DNA of 64,000 bases from Carettochelys insculpta (lineage: Eukaryota; Chordata; Testudines; Carettochelyidae): NCBI RefSeq assembly GCF_033958435.1, contig NC_134161.1:7564001-7628000 (forward strand), read 5' to 3'. Made by a program: the position numbers and the translations under genes. Shown in pieces: positions 11,261 to 22,387 of this stretch (position 1 is its first letter; every line of letters starts with the position of its first letter). The notes below the pieces were generated by a model. The model worked only from the letters and a program-made list of their open reading frames with translations. It did no database searches and was not told the DNA's origin.

Positions 11261-12104
11261 ACAACTGAGATTGAGATCTAGCAATTAAGCTATTAGAACT
11301 GCCTCTGTGGATCAAGTCCCTGGCCTGCTTTGTCCAGCAAAAGATGCTTCACAGGAAGGTGCAAGAAGTCAAACACCACTGCTGACAGGGCAAGCTACGC
11401 CTCACCATTTGCAGGTTGGTTACTCTCTGCTACATCAAGCTTTACATTCCCTTTAAAAAAGACTCCAGAAGTGTATCCTCCACATCGCATTTCCTCCATC
11501 TCAGGGGCTCAGTGTTCAGTGCCTGTCTCTTAATTGTCTTTTTTTTAATTTTGAATTGTGATTCACTTTTGAAGGATCAAAACGGTAATTAGAACCTAAA
11601 CTGATGTAAGTTGTCATCGCCCCATCGAATTCAATGAAGTTACCCCCGATTACACCAGATGAGGTCCTCGACCACTGCATGTCAAACTGATGAGAGCCAA
11701 ACAATGAATCCCAGTAAAATGGCACGTGCTGCTAGGAAACAAAACTGATCAAAACAGGAATTATTACATTACAGGAGCAATAGGTCCTCTGCAGCAAGTG
11801 AAAAAAAAACTGACACAAAAACAAAGCTAAGCCACACTGCTTCATGATGATTGACGTCCACAATTAAATGACAATTATGCTTCTATGTGTACAAATCACA
11901 TGCTCCCCATAAAATGCCAGGAGACTGCCCTCATGACTGCTGTGGCTAATTACATATCTGTTAATTGCATCAATCATATACCTGCATATTCAGCAGGGGG
12001 TGGTCCTTGAGCTGCTCGTTGCAGAGTGACGGCAAGGACAGGGGAATAGGCTAGCTGAGAGTGGCTGCAATACCAGATTACTGCGTCCTCTGCCTCTACA
12101 GGTA
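11261..12104. other. Unique non-coding sequence with candidate conserved element
   Basis: No gene is seen. A worn 'TTACCCCCGATTACACCAGATGAGG' style repeat (in pieces) sits at about 11570-11670. The segment 11820-11995 is A/T-rich without being simple, with ATTAATTGC-like and CATATTCAG motifs typical of regulatory DNA in vertebrate gene deserts. Conservation cannot be judged here. Confidence 0.4.
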
Positions 12105-12316
12105 TTCAAGAGTAGTGTTCCCTGTATGCTGTGTGCTGGTATAGCCACTCAGGAGAGTCAGATGCGGCCCAACTGATTCAGTAGAGTGCCCACGGCTACT
12201 TTTTGTGTTTCTCTTGGTGGTGCACGTGCCTTGGTCGGGGCATGTACGAATTATTCCACATATGGAAAAAAATCTGCACCTGGATGAAAAGAATTAGGGG
12301 GAGCGTTGTTTGAGAG
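12105..12316. mobile_element. hAT-like MITE (196 bp) with imperfect 8-bp target duplication
   Basis: The element at 12113-12308 starts TAGTGTTCCCTGTATGCTG and ends with TTAGGGGGAGCGTTG, a worn inverted CAGTGTTCCCTCTAA terminus. The flanks TTCAAGAG (12105-12112) and TTTGAGAG (12309-12316) match at 6 of 8 bases, consistent with the 8-bp duplication of hAT transposons. The internal phrase 'GTTTCTCTTGGTGGTGCACG' matches the other copies at 32090, 48761 and 54191, where it reads 'TTTCTACTGGTGGTGCA'. Non-coding and old. Confidence 0.7.
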
Positions 12317-12349
12317 ATGACTGCACAGCAATGCGCGTGAACATTCTCA

Positions 12350-12740
12350 TCTCCTCTCAAACAGGTGGACAGCAAAATACACTTGCACGGGTAGCCATCC
12401 ACACTCTTGCACACATGCTCATATCCAGTACGTGCGCATGCACACAAACCCCTGCTGTTAACCACCCGGGGTGAGCCCCAGTCTTTCTCTGCTAGTTCCA
12501 TGTGATCCTGTTGGTTTTGGTTGGGTTACGCCGGTCAAAATCAAGGTAGAATTTGGTCTGCACATTCAGATCCTTACCTGAATGTGTGTATTTGCACAAA
12601 GCTCTTGCACTCGCAACATTTCTAGATTCAAACTTGCTCTCAGGAGCACACTTGCTCAGACCCACCCTCAACAATATACACTTACGTACACGTGTACAAA
12701 TGCACACCATCTCATGCAAGGACCAAAAGTGGTTTTAGGG
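12350..12740. repeat. Degenerate CA/TG-rich tract
   Basis: Repeated short 'TTGCACACATGC', 'GCGCATGCACAC' and 'TACACGTGTAC' pieces suggest an old, interrupted microsatellite-like tract. Short open frames on both strands are readings of this tract and show no domain. Confidence 0.35.
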
Positions 12741-12784
12741 ATAAGGCACTGTTTCAGGGCAAGTCTGGGTTAACTCTTGCACAG

Positions 12785-12990
12785 CTACAGGCTTCCTGTC
12801 TGACTTTAGGCAAGTCACTTTCCCTCTCTGGGCCCCTCTGAGATGGCAGTGAAAATACTCCCTTTGCCCCATCTAGTCATAAGCTTGTCAGGACAGGGAC
12901 TGTTTCTTTCTGCATGTTGGTACAGCACCTAGCATAACAGGGCCTGATCTCACTCCATTTCCAGGTACTCCTGGAATACAACTGTAACCA
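12785..12990 (+). repeat. MIR-like SINE, body and 3' part
   Basis: Order seen: 'CTGACTTTAGGCAAGTCACTT', then 'CTCTCTGGGCCCCTCTGAGATGG', then 'GTCAGGACAGGGACTGTTTCT', 'TACAGCACCTAGCATAACAG' and 'GGGCCTGATCTCA' (quoted in pieces). This is the order of long amniote tRNA-derived SINEs of MIR type. The tRNA head is not recognisable. Confidence 0.55.
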
Positions 12991-15282
12991 GTGTGTGCCC
13001 CAGATGTGCAAATCCTTGCACTCGCATCCAGTCACAGATGTGCTGTCTCACACACAGTCATACAACACACTCATACAGAAGAAGGTGCAGTGAAGATACT
13101 GGAACACACATCCCTTCTGTGCCTGTTCCCTCACTGAACCCACTACGAAAGAACGATTATGTTGTGATCCTAAAGAGAAATTGAAAATCCCCTCTTTGCT
13201 GCTTTCGAAGCAAGCCTGGCCATTTTGCCTCTGCTTGTGAGTAGCCATATTCAATTTGTTCTCTGTCAGACTGGGCTGGTGACAGCAGCAGCCCAGTGCA
13301 CTGCTGGACTGATTTATCGACCTTCATGCCAGTTTTTTAAGTTCCAAACCATGGGAAGTTCTGCTCACAGCTCAGCTCTCAAGACTGAAGAGTGGCCATC
13401 ACACTCAGCCTCGTTTCATTCACCCCTGGTCTCTTCAGGGGATTGGCCCACTGGACACTCTGCAGGTTGGAGAAACATGCCCCTTTATGTGGTTCCTGAG
13501 CTAGGACTCAGTTCTGTCCCAAGCTCTTCATGCCCTGAGTACTTGAGGCTGGGCTGTTTTTAGCACTGTAGTGCCAGCCTGAGTCTGCAGACCAGTTGTC
13601 TCAAATTGGCTGCTGTGGGTTTTTGCTAGCCATGTAGATAGACCCGAGATGCTGCTGCAGTGCTAATTTAGGCTCCTAATAAACAAAAGGAGGGTGGAAG
13701 CCTGTGATATGCCCCAAGAGCCAGGGAAACAATAAAGGAGGAGATGTCCCCTGGGGACAATCTAGTTATCTCCATAGATGTCTCAGGCATAACTTGTACG
13801 GCAGTGAGGCCAGAGCAGAAAGCCATGTGCTGCCACATCAGCCTGGCCCTGCTTTGATGAGCCCCTGGAGAATGCAGAGCCGTTCAGACTGGCTCTGCTG
13901 ACTTCTCATGTGACTCCTGCTACAGGGGACTTGATGTCAAATTGTCACAACAGCTCTAAGCTTTGTCCCCTTCCATGGCTGAGCCTGTATGTGGCCTCTG
14001 GACCTTGGCCTGATTGGTGAGATGAGCTTGCGAAGCTCTGGAAGGAGGCAGGCGGACTGTCTGGGCTTCCCTTATCACCCAAACGCAAATGGGGTTGGGG
14101 TTCTTTGTGCAGCCCCGTCAACGCAGGTGGGAGAAAGGGGACATTTGCCCCAGGCCCAGTGATTCATCACTAGCCCCCTGCCCCTTCCACCCAAGGGCCC
14201 TCCCCTTCTGGGAGCGCAGAACCGCCCTCCCCTCCACCTTGCCCAGGGGCCCAGCAATTCCATCAGCCCCTCTGTCTCCATGGCATGTCACCAACTCAGT
14301 TAACAGGTGGTGCTTGTTACACTCATGATCAAAAGTGCAAAGGCAGGCCTGTGGCACCAGATCCACACCCACAGCTCAAGGGTGTTTGAATCAAAGGAGG
14401 GGCAGGGAAAGGTGTGGGCTGGGGAGCTGCTAAGGTCCATCTCTAAAACATACCTTTTCCATCAGTAACTTTGGTGCATGTGCTAAGGAAAGAAGCCCCT
14501 TCTTCTGGGTCAGATATTTATATCCCATGCACCCATATCTTTCTCTTTCTGTCTCTTTTTTTCCCTGTCTAAAAAAAAGCCACCCCTGCCTTCTTCCAGA
14601 GCACGTTCTGTCCCCCTCATGGTCCTCCATTCTCTGGCACTGCATTTAGCTTCACCTCCCCTGGCTGCTGAAGAGTGCCTCATGTGTGTCTGGTTGTGCT
14701 GATCTCTGAAGCAGACGTACTAAGCCTACCAGGCTGACTCAGGCCGTGTGAGGCAGGACTGATGTGGGAAGATTTTTCTAATTGCACTCCCAGGGCAGTG
14801 CAGATTGAATTTGCTCATCCTTATCTAGATAAAGACTAGATCTCCAATACACGGCACCTCCGCTACAAAATTGCCAATTTATTTTCTCGCTCATTCGATA
14901 AGTTCGAGCTGAACAAGTTGTTCCCGCTTGCCCTCCTGGGGCACAAGTTCACCTCTCTCTCCTGAAACCCTGCAAGATTTTATTGCATCCTGTTCCAAGC
15001 TCTTCTCAGCCCTCCTTTTGATCTTCATAACAGAAACGTGCAAAGCTTTTAAACTTGATGTATAGGACCCAGCTACATACCTCCATGTTCACAGAACCAT
15101 AAACTCATCGTGAAGTCAGCTGTACAATTATTCCCTTTCCCCACATCATGGAATAATCTGTTTTGTTATGGAGGGGTCTGACTATTGGCCCTTGCTGGAA
15201 ACAGAATGACAGATTGGAGAAGAGGCTGTTCTCATCCGATCAATAACAATGTCTACCTTCCAGTCAGACAATACTGCACCGT
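12991..15282. other. Non-coding stretch, no supported gene
   Basis: I see no exon with splice context and no clear transposon. GC content rises around 14100-14280, giving open frames on both strands that are compositional and share no domain. Confidence 0.4.
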
Positions 15283-15622
15283 ACAGCTTGAACCTCTCCA
15301 GTCTGGCACCCTCAGGATCTGACCGGTGCCAAATGAGAGAATTTGCCAGACCACGGGAGGTCAATATTGTCCGGCACCATTACCAACACTTCAACTGCTT
15401 ACTGGGCTCTTAGAAAACATGTAGGGGTAAATTACAGCTAAATAACAGCACAGAACACTGAGAGCCAGGACTGGTGGCTGCAAACAAGTTTTATGGGGTA
15501 GAGGGGAAACTTGTCCACACCCATGATAAGTGGTCATACAGCAAACTACAATCAAGCCGGATTAAAGATGATGTTGGATGAGACACTACCGGACTAGAGA
15601 GGTTCACCCTGCAAGTATATTA
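15283..15622. mobile_element. Tigger/pogo-like MITE
   Basis: The left end reads CAGCTTGAACCTCTCCAGTC TGGCAC and the right end reads CCGGACTAGAGAGGTTCACC CTG, which are inverted copies of each other. TA precedes the left CAG, as expected for a TA-targeting Tc1/mariner/Tigger-type element; the right flank has drifted to CA. The body motif 'AGAGAATTTGCCAGACCAC' and 'TTACTGGGCTCTTAGAA' recur at 25437-25755, and the first also at about 45450-45540, so this is a family. No transposase frame remains. Confidence 0.65.
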
Positions 15623-15839
15623 TGAGGGTTTTGGATCATGATCCTTCTTCTGGGTCATTGGGCATTGATCACTTTCAGGATACAGGACCGGGAGAACCCT
15701 TCATCTCTTCTAGCACATTGCCTCTGCTACAACCCAGGCACAAGGGAAATGAGACCAGGAGTCTGCAGCCCTGGCTGTCTTGCCTCTCCATTTTGATTGC
15801 TTCCCTATAAAGTCGCTGCTAGGACCCTAATACTAATCT

Positions 15840-15905
15840 CAGCTATGCCAGTCTAAATCAGGAGCGACCCCAGTGAAGTCAGTGGGGTTACACCAGTGTC
15901 CAAGG
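15840..15905. repeat. Dispersed repeat with 'GTTACACCAGTGTC'
   Basis: Contains 'GCCAGTCTAAATCAGGAG', 'CCCAGTGAAGTCAGTGGG' and 'GTTACACCAGTGTC', a common phrase in reptilian and avian dispersed repeats and a better-preserved cousin of the patches at 1325, 6850 and 11570. Confidence 0.45.
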
Positions 15906-16720
15906 AAGAGCAGAACATGGCCCTTAGTCTCCAGCCTGACTGTGCCACACATTTGCTGTTTCAAGTGCAGAACCTGGAGCTCTGGAGCCTTCATAAAGCT
16001 CTGACATTGGGTCACTGCCTGCAGCCCTTGGAGGTGGGCCAGCAGGAAAGGGTGGCAGCAATCTGTGTCCTGCATATCTTGAGGTTAATATCATGATTAA
16101 AATATTAAGAAAGCAAATGTCATCAAAGTGAAATATCGTGCCCCTGCCAGCATAAATCCAAAGGCAACTTCTAGTGGAATCTGACAGGTCACTCCAGAGA
16201 CCACACTCCCCATCTCTCCAGGGAGAAATCACTCACCAGCGTAGCAAATGGACCCAGTCTGGTTAACTCTTCTCTCACTCACACTGGCTTCCCTGCTGGT
16301 AATTCTCTTGTCTTCAGTGGAGTTACTCCTGATTTGTTAAAGATCTCGTGCAATGGGGGGGTGGGGTTGCATATGTGTGCGTCTCATGCTAGGACAGGGG
16401 TTGGTAGAGGTCTTTCTCACTCTTTTGACCTTCTGCAATAAATCCTCAAGCAGCAGAGCTCTTGGTTTCTGTCTAATGCTGCGAAACGCCTCAATCTGGA
16501 GCTTGGTTCAAGAAGCCCCTTCAGGCTTCCTGGTGAACCATCTTCCAGGCCAGAAATGACCTTTCTCTGAACACTCAGACATTTTTTAGAAATCATAACG
16601 AATGGCTTAGGGCTTCCTTCCCCCTGCTACATGTTCTTCTACTGACTTGCATGTTAATTCAAACAAGCATTTCCTTAATTATGCACATGGCCTCACCAAC
16701 TAATTTACCTCCTAGGAACA
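15906..16720. other. Non-coding stretch, no supported gene
   Basis: Nothing recognisable. Open frames on both strands are short and lack domains. Confidence 0.4.
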
Positions 16721-16766
16721 TGTGTGTGTGCGCGCACGTGTGTGTGTAACCCGCGCACGTGTGTGG
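16721..16766. repeat. (TG)n/(CG)n alternating purine-pyrimidine tract
   Basis: A TG run is followed by CGCGCACGTG, another TG run, an AACC interruption, then CGCGCACGTGTGTGG. Almost the whole tract alternates purine and pyrimidine, with CG steps included, a composition able to adopt Z-DNA. Confidence 0.8.
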
Positions 16767-16849
16767 TTCACTATCCCATGTTGTGGCACTGAGACCATGT
16801 CACAGGGAAAGAATAAGTGTCCTCTACAGCCCAAGCCGAGAGGAAGCAG

Positions 16850-16917
16850 GCTTTTAGCTCAGACTGTAGAGGCGCCTTCATGACGCTCCAGAGGTCCCAG
16901 GCTCAAGGCTATTTGTG
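16850..16917 (+). repeat. tRNA-derived SINE head
   Basis: 'TAGCTCAGACTGTAGAGGC' fits an RNA polymerase III A box and 'GGTCCCAGGCTCAAGGCT' is a worn B-box region about 35 bases downstream, followed by unrelated sequence. This is the architecture of turtle tRNA-derived SINEs (I recall the Cry family). It is too degraded to be a functional tRNA. Confidence 0.5.
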
Positions 16918-17720
16918 AGCAGTAACATGAATACGCGCATACACATAACCAGTAGCTTTTTTGTATTTAAAAAAAAGCAGAGAGGGTACCCACCTGGCTC
17001 CCCACCCCCAGCCAAACCCGTGGCGGGGGTGCTGAGGTGCCGGTATTCAGTACTGGCAAGTACCAGCACAGAAAAGCACTGCATATAGTATAATGTTTTG
17101 AGCAAGGCCCAAAAGCAGAACCACTGCTCTGAATATGACTGACCCGTGGCGAATGGGTTGGTTCGAATTCTGGTTTCGGATTTTAAGTTAATTACTAATT
17201 ATTTTTAATCTATTTGTTTCAAGTGGAGTATTTCCTGGCAGTACCCACCATGGACCAGAACTCCATTATTCTAGGCCCAGTAGAGATGCACACTCAGAAG
17301 TTTATTCCCGTCCCTCAGAGTTTACAATCTTTGTACACCAAGAGACAACAGGTGGATATAGGCAAAGAGATGAGGAGCGCAATGAGGCTCGATTGGGCAA
17401 CAACTACCCATTGCCAAGACTTTGTTGGCAAAGGCAGGGTTTGAAGGGCAATGAGCTTTGTGGATGATTGTGGGGAGTGCCCCCCACAAGCCTGAGGGAA
17501 AGCAGGAAAGGAAGCCTGAAAATATTTGTTTGAAAAATGTACCAGAGTGGTGGTGATGGCAGCTGGAGTTAAGGGCAGAGCTTCAGGGGGAGCTGACCTC
17601 TCAGTGGAAAACAAGGGGTGATCGGCAGGGTGAGGAGCTTTAAACCAATCTTTAACTATAAAACTTCAACCTGAAAAGCTGCTTATGTTAGCCTGTCTTT
17701 AGGGGGTAACGTCACAAGAT
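16918..17720. other. Non-coding stretch with possible dispersed-repeat scraps
   Basis: A B-box-like GGTTCGAATTC lies near 17160 without a convincing A box. The part at about 17250-17420 ('CCAGAACTCCATTATTCTAGG', 'CCCTCAGAGTTTACAATCTT' in pieces) resembles a 3' module also seen at 26035-26140, 58390-58490 and 60525-60610. No gene. Confidence 0.35.
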
Positions 17721-17965
17721 CGAAGAGTTCGAGCCCCAAGATCCAATTCTGTCACAAACTTTCTTGGATTCAAGTTTTCAAAAGCAGACACTTATTTGGG
17801 ATGAGTCAATAACAGCCCCCAATGGAGGGACACCAATGAGTGGTCACCTCTGATGATGCGGGTCTCGAACTCTTCCTTCCTCAGTTTCTTTGACTGTGAA
17901 ATGGGGCATTAATACTTCACCTGCCTTTGCAAGGTAATTGGAGACTGTCAAGTGCTTGTCGCTAG
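17721..17965 (+). repeat. MIR-like SINE, discontinuous
   Basis: A tRNA-like head end 'AGAGTTCGAGCCCCAAG' at about 17726 is followed after an interruption by 'CCTCAGTTTCTTTGACTGTG' (about 17880), 'AAATGGGGCATTAATACTTC' and 'GACTGTCAAGTGCTTG'. The intervening 100 bases do not match the usual body, so the element may be broken by drift or an insertion. Confidence 0.5.
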
Positions 17966-18294
17966 ACAGATTCAAACTGGGAAGAAGTGCAGATTATTGC
18001 TGGTGGAAGGGAGGCATCTCTGTTGCTTGAAACTTTTGAGTTAAAATTGGCTGCCTTTCTAAAGAGACACACTCTTACCATCTGTGCTACGCAAGAAGTC
18101 CAGCTAGGTGGCAATGGTTTCTTTTGGTCTTCCTGTCTATGACTCTGTCATCAAGGAAAATAATCCTTTCCTTTCTCTCGCATTTTTGTCCAAGGATCCC
18201 ACATGTAAAACCTGTTCTTGTCAGTTTAATATCTGGTATGCTCTCTTTGTGAGCATAGTAAATTAAATGGATTTTTGAAGCTGGAATATCTTAG

Positions 18295-18450
18295 GGTGGT
18301 AAGTACCGAATGAGTTGCCTAGGGAAGATGTGGAATCTCCATCATTAGAGATCTTTTAAGAGCAGGTTGGATAAACACCTGTCAGGGATGATCTAGATGG
18401 TGCCTGGTCCAGCTTTGAGGGCAGAGGACTGTTCTAGTTTTCTATGAATG
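18295..18450 (+). mobile_element. CR1 LINE 3' fragment
   Basis: 'GTTGCCTAGGGAAGATGTGG', 'AATCTCCATCATTAGAGATC', 'TTTTAAGAGCAGGTTGGATA', 'AACACCTGTCAGGGATGATC' and 'TTTTCTATGAATG' follow in the order of the CR1 terminal coding sequence and 3' UTR. It is 5'-truncated, as CR1 copies normally are, and is in plus orientation. Confidence 0.8.
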
Positions 18451-19585
18451 TGCTTTACAAATATTTCTAACTCATCAAAACTCACAACCTCCCTGTCGGC
18501 TGGGTGAGCAAATCCATTTGAATGTAACTATGCCATTTTCCCAGAGATACTTCCTACAGTGAGGGAAGGAGGATTTCCACTGCTGTTGGAACTTCCCCGC
18601 CGATGGTTGCTGAGTTGACGGGAGCATTCTTGACTTAAACTAGCTTTATCTATGCTGGGAGTGGTGATGGTGCAGCTGTCATGCTTAGGGATGGGGGCAC
18701 TCTGGAGGCATTGTAACCACATCAACCTCCCTTCTTAAATGTAGCTTGAACCTAAGACCATGAGAGAGCCTCTTCCCAAATAAAGGACAGGCACACAGAC
18801 AGAGCCAATGGACAGATGTTTATCTGTGTTCGGGATTCTCTCGGAGGAACAGCAGCATCAGGTTCTGTGAGCATGCAAAAGGCTAGGAGGAGAGATGATT
18901 TCCTAAGGGATATAGGAGTATGCAGCAGAAGCTGGTCAGGACTTAAACTGGTCTAGCTTTTACCACTGCAGAACAGAAGCATTACAGCTGACTTTCAGGT
19001 GGGTAAAGGTCTAACCCCAGCTGAATAAATTTGCAGAAGTATTTCTCCGGTGCATTCCCCCATCTGCTTTCTATGATCCCAGTTTAACAACCTGCATGTC
19101 AGTAAAGTAGCTGTATCCCTTTCCATTTGATAGCATCTAATTGGTTGTGGATAATCCTATATTAACTCTCCCGGCTGGATCAAAAGGCCCTTGCATGTCT
19201 CCGTCACGTCCCATCTCCACAGAAGGTTCTGTTATCATGTTTATGAGCAGCCACCACAGACAAGAAATTTGCATATAAATAACCTGCCAGCATAGAAAGT
19301 CAGAGAGAGGCACCTAGTAACTACTTCATTTATTACTCTGGAGAGAAGCAAAAGCAAATAGGCCACTGCAGCGGTCAGTTCTATCAAGGCAGATTCCTCT
19401 CCCACCACTGTTTTGTCCGCGCTGCTTCCCAGACCCAATAAAGAGGAATTTTTGTGTATATACCTAAAATATAACCAGACACATTTTATTATCTCCTTCC
19501 TGGTACGGGGGGGCGGGGAGGGGGCAAGGCAGTAACAGCTGATGCTCACTGTCAGAGTGTTAAGTCAAGGAGAGGGTGAGGGAGT
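18451..19585. other. Non-coding stretch, no supported gene
   Basis: No repeat or exon is recognised. A G-rich run lies at about 19506-19526. Confidence 0.4.
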
Positions 19586-19589
19586 CTTC

Positions 19590-20130
19590 ACTTCATCTGA
19601 TTGTCAGAGATGAGGCTGAAGGTAGTGAGGTTTCAGCCTGGAGCTTGCTCTGCCTTCCCTGTGCCTTGACGTGGGAAAAAGGATGGCCTTGTTGTGTAGG
19701 CAGCACAATGGGATTCAAAGGAACTGGAATCGCACCTGAGTCGGCTACAGGCACCTTGTGCGATGTTGGAGGAGTCCCCAAAGCTTCCCAAGTCTTCCTC
19801 TGTATATAGGGAGACAAGTCTGATTCTGGAGCCGCAGTTCTTACCACAGAAGTGGCAGGTGTCGGCAGCTGTTGGAGGGATACAGGGCAGTTTTTGCCAC
19901 TCTTTTCTTCTTCACCTCTCCTCGTCTGCACTGGGAACGGTCCAAGGCAAGGTTCTCCCAAGTGTCGATGCTGATGCTGCACTTCATGGGTGCCTTTAGC
20001 ATGGCCTTGTATTGGTTCCTCCAGCCCCCAACGCTCCTCTGTCCTTCCTCCAACTCGGAAAACACAATCTGTTTTGGGAAATGCTGATCAGACGTCTGAA
20101 CCACGTGAGCAGGCCACGAGAGCATCCCAA
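19590..20130 (-). pseudogene. C-terminal remnant of a non-LTR retrotransposon ORF2
   Basis: Translated on the minus strand, about 20125 to 19850 reads HVVQTSDQHFPKQIVFSELE, then a Gly-rich turn (VGGWRNQYKAMLKAPMK) and 'SISIDTWENLALDRSQCRR'. This matches the pattern GHVVRM-x-PK-x-EL-x-G-x-R-x-GG-x-YK-x-LK-x-W-x-A-x-DR-x-WR at the end of some vertebrate LINE ORF2 proteins, after the reverse transcriptase. Shortly downstream in another frame (about 19855-19790) the sequence reads CHFCGKNCGSRIRLVSLYTE, the CxxC...C...SRI.L zinc-finger-like tail of the same proteins. The two parts lie in different frames, so the copy is dead. The clade is unresolved; it is not CR1, whose tail looks different. Confidence 0.7.
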
Positions 20131-20796
20131 ATACAAACCGCAGAGTTGGAGGGGGCAGAGAAGAGCATCTGATTTCACGAGCCTGGAGGGTGCAGGTGTA
20201 ACGTGGATGGTGATGCCCTCAGAGCAGGATTCTGGTGTCCAGCACAATGGGCTGGGTTCTTCTTCCTGCGTGTGGGTTGTTATGTGGCTGCCATGGCAAC
20301 CAGAGCATCAGGGAACAGGCTGTAATGCCGTTGTGCGCAAAGCACTAATGGGGTTTGTTAGCACAATGTGATACATTTTAATAACGCAACTCGGAGGCTT
20401 GTGCCTCCAGCAGGAGCAGATGCACAATAGACCGTTTGCAGAGCACCATTAAACTTGAAAGCAAAGGCTCCCACAGAAGGGAACAGACTTGTGGTCAGTG
20501 TCTAAACCAGGCCGAGAACTGCTCAGCTCAGTAATCCAGAGGCAATAATGCCGCTACCAGTCCCTGTGGCCATTCCAGCCAGCGAGCCTGCATCTGTTTC
20601 TCCATTCCCAGGCTGGGGAGAAGAAGGCTAAGAGGGTTTTATAGTCTCACATTCTGCAGGATTCTGGGAAGCAGAGCACATAGCACCCCAGGCTCATAGC
20701 GCAGCGTGCTCTGACGAGGCCCCTGCGTGGTGTGAACAAAAGAAGATTCAGCCCTGCCGTGTGGAAGCAGTTTGCAGACCAGAGCTCGAGGGGCGG
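20131..20796. other. Non-coding stretch
   Basis: No gene is recognised. 20640-20790 is GC-rich and gives open frames on the minus strand, without domains. Confidence 0.4.
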
Positions 20797-20844
20797 ATGA
20801 GAACAGCCATAGGGGGTCAGACCCATGGTCCATCCAGCCCAGTA

Positions 20845-21156
20845 TTCAGCAGGGCTAACAGCCACCATGGGCCTGGGGCAAGGAGTGGGAGGGGGGCAGT
20901 TCCATGTGCCTGGGAAGGAGTGGGGCCTCTGACAAAAGGGGTGGGGCAGCCAGCCCTCAGCACTGCCTGGGCTGTGCCCTCCCCCATGCCCTCTCCTCCT
21001 GAGAGCTGCTCAGTCTGAGCAGCAGTTCTCCAACGGTGGTCAAAGGGGCCCGGGGCTTCCTGCTGTTGACGCAGTCGCGGCAGCCAGGAGTCCCAGGCCT
21101 CTTTGAATGACAGGGGCCCTGTGCAGCTGCTCCCCACACCCTGGTGGGCAGGCCTG
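20845..21156. mobile_element. 312-bp GC-rich insertion in CR1, flanked by CCAGTA
   Basis: The CR1 reading stops after CCCAGTA at 20838-20844 and restarts with CCAGTACCCTACCTTCC at 21157. The 6-bp CCAGTA is therefore duplicated on both sides. The insert is GC-rich, has no obvious terminal inverted repeat or TG...CA ends, and contains 'GGAGTCCCAGGCCTCTTTGA' and 'CTGTTGACGCAGTCGCGGC'. A solo LTR is possible from the duplication size, but terminal dinucleotides do not support it. Class unresolved. Confidence 0.6.
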
Positions 21157-22126
21157 CCAGTACCCTACCTTCCAGCGGTTGCCAGTGCTAGGCAATTCAG
21201 AGGGAATAAAGCAAACAGTGCAATTACTGAATGATCAGTCCCCTTTCATCCACTCCCAGCTTCCAGCAGTCGGAGATTTAGGGCATCCATAGCCTGGGGC
21301 TGCATCCCTGACCATCTTGGCCACTAGCCATTGATGGACTAATCTAACTCTTCTTTTAACCCAGTTATAGTTTTGGCCTTGACAACATCCCCTGGCAACT
21401 TGTTCCACAGGCTGACTCTCAGTTGTGTGAAGAAGTGCGTCCTTCTTTTTGTATTAAACCTCCTGCATATTAATGTAATTGGCTGACCCCTAGTTCCTGT
21501 GTGATGTGAAACAGTAACTAACACTTCCTGATTCCCTTTCCCTGGACCATTCGTGATTTCATAGACATCTATTGTATCCCTCCTCCTTTGTCTCTTCTCT
21601 AAGCCCAACATTCCCAGGCTTTTTAATCTCTCCTGCTATGGAACCTGTTCCCTTCCCCAGTCATTTTGTTGATCTTCATTGCACTTTTTCCAATTCCAAT
21701 ATATCTTGTTTGAATGGGGCAAACAGAACTTTACAAGGAGTGGATGTACCATGGGTGTATATAGTGGCATTATGATATTTTATGTCTTATCATCTTTCCC
21801 TTTCCCGGTGGTTCTTAACATTCTGGTCACTTTTTTGGACTCCTGCTGCACGCCGAGTAGCTCTTTTCAGAGAACTACCCCCAATGACTCCAAATCTTTT
21901 TCTTGAGTGGTAACAGCTCATTTTGACACCATCATTTTGTAGGGGATTGTGTTTTGCAATGTGCATTATTTTGCATTTACCAACATGGGCATTTTGTAGC
22001 CCAGACACCCACTTTTCTGAGATCCCTTTGTAACTCTTCACGGTCTGCTTTGGCGTTAAGTACCTTCAGTAGCTGTATATCACCCATGATCTTTGCCACC
22101 TAGCTGCTCCTTTTTCCAGCTCATTG

Positions 22127-22345
22127 GTGGTGGCCGGAGACTCGGGTCCCTTTAAATTGACACCAGAGTGCTGCTCTGCGTGGCTCTGAGGTCTGGGGAG
22201 AAGGGTGCATCACAGTCTGTGTGTTATGATGGTCTAACTCCCCATGGCTCTGCCCCTTTTGCCCAAGACCCCACCCTTCCAGGGACGTGGAGCTGGGTCC
22301 CTCCCCTCACATCTTTTCCCCAGGCCCATGGTGGTTGTTGGCCCA
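22127..22345. mobile_element. Approx. 0.2-kb insertion in CR1, class unknown
   Basis: The CR1 phrase 'CCTTTTTCCAGCTCATT' is followed by unrelated sequence (TGGTGGTGGCCGG...GGTGGTTGTTGGCCC). CR1 then resumes with 'GATAGCACAGGTTCC' and 'GATTCTTGGGGGACC'. Both borders carry GGTGGT-like sequence, so the exact edges and any duplication are ambiguous. Confidence 0.45.
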
Positions 22346-22387
22346 ACTGATAGCACAGGTTCCAAAACAGATTCTTGGGGGACCCTC

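Noticed and set aside
14075..14372. Overlapping open frames on both strands in a GC-richer patch
   Set aside because: Both strands are open because of base composition. There are no domains and no splice-site arrangement I could defend.
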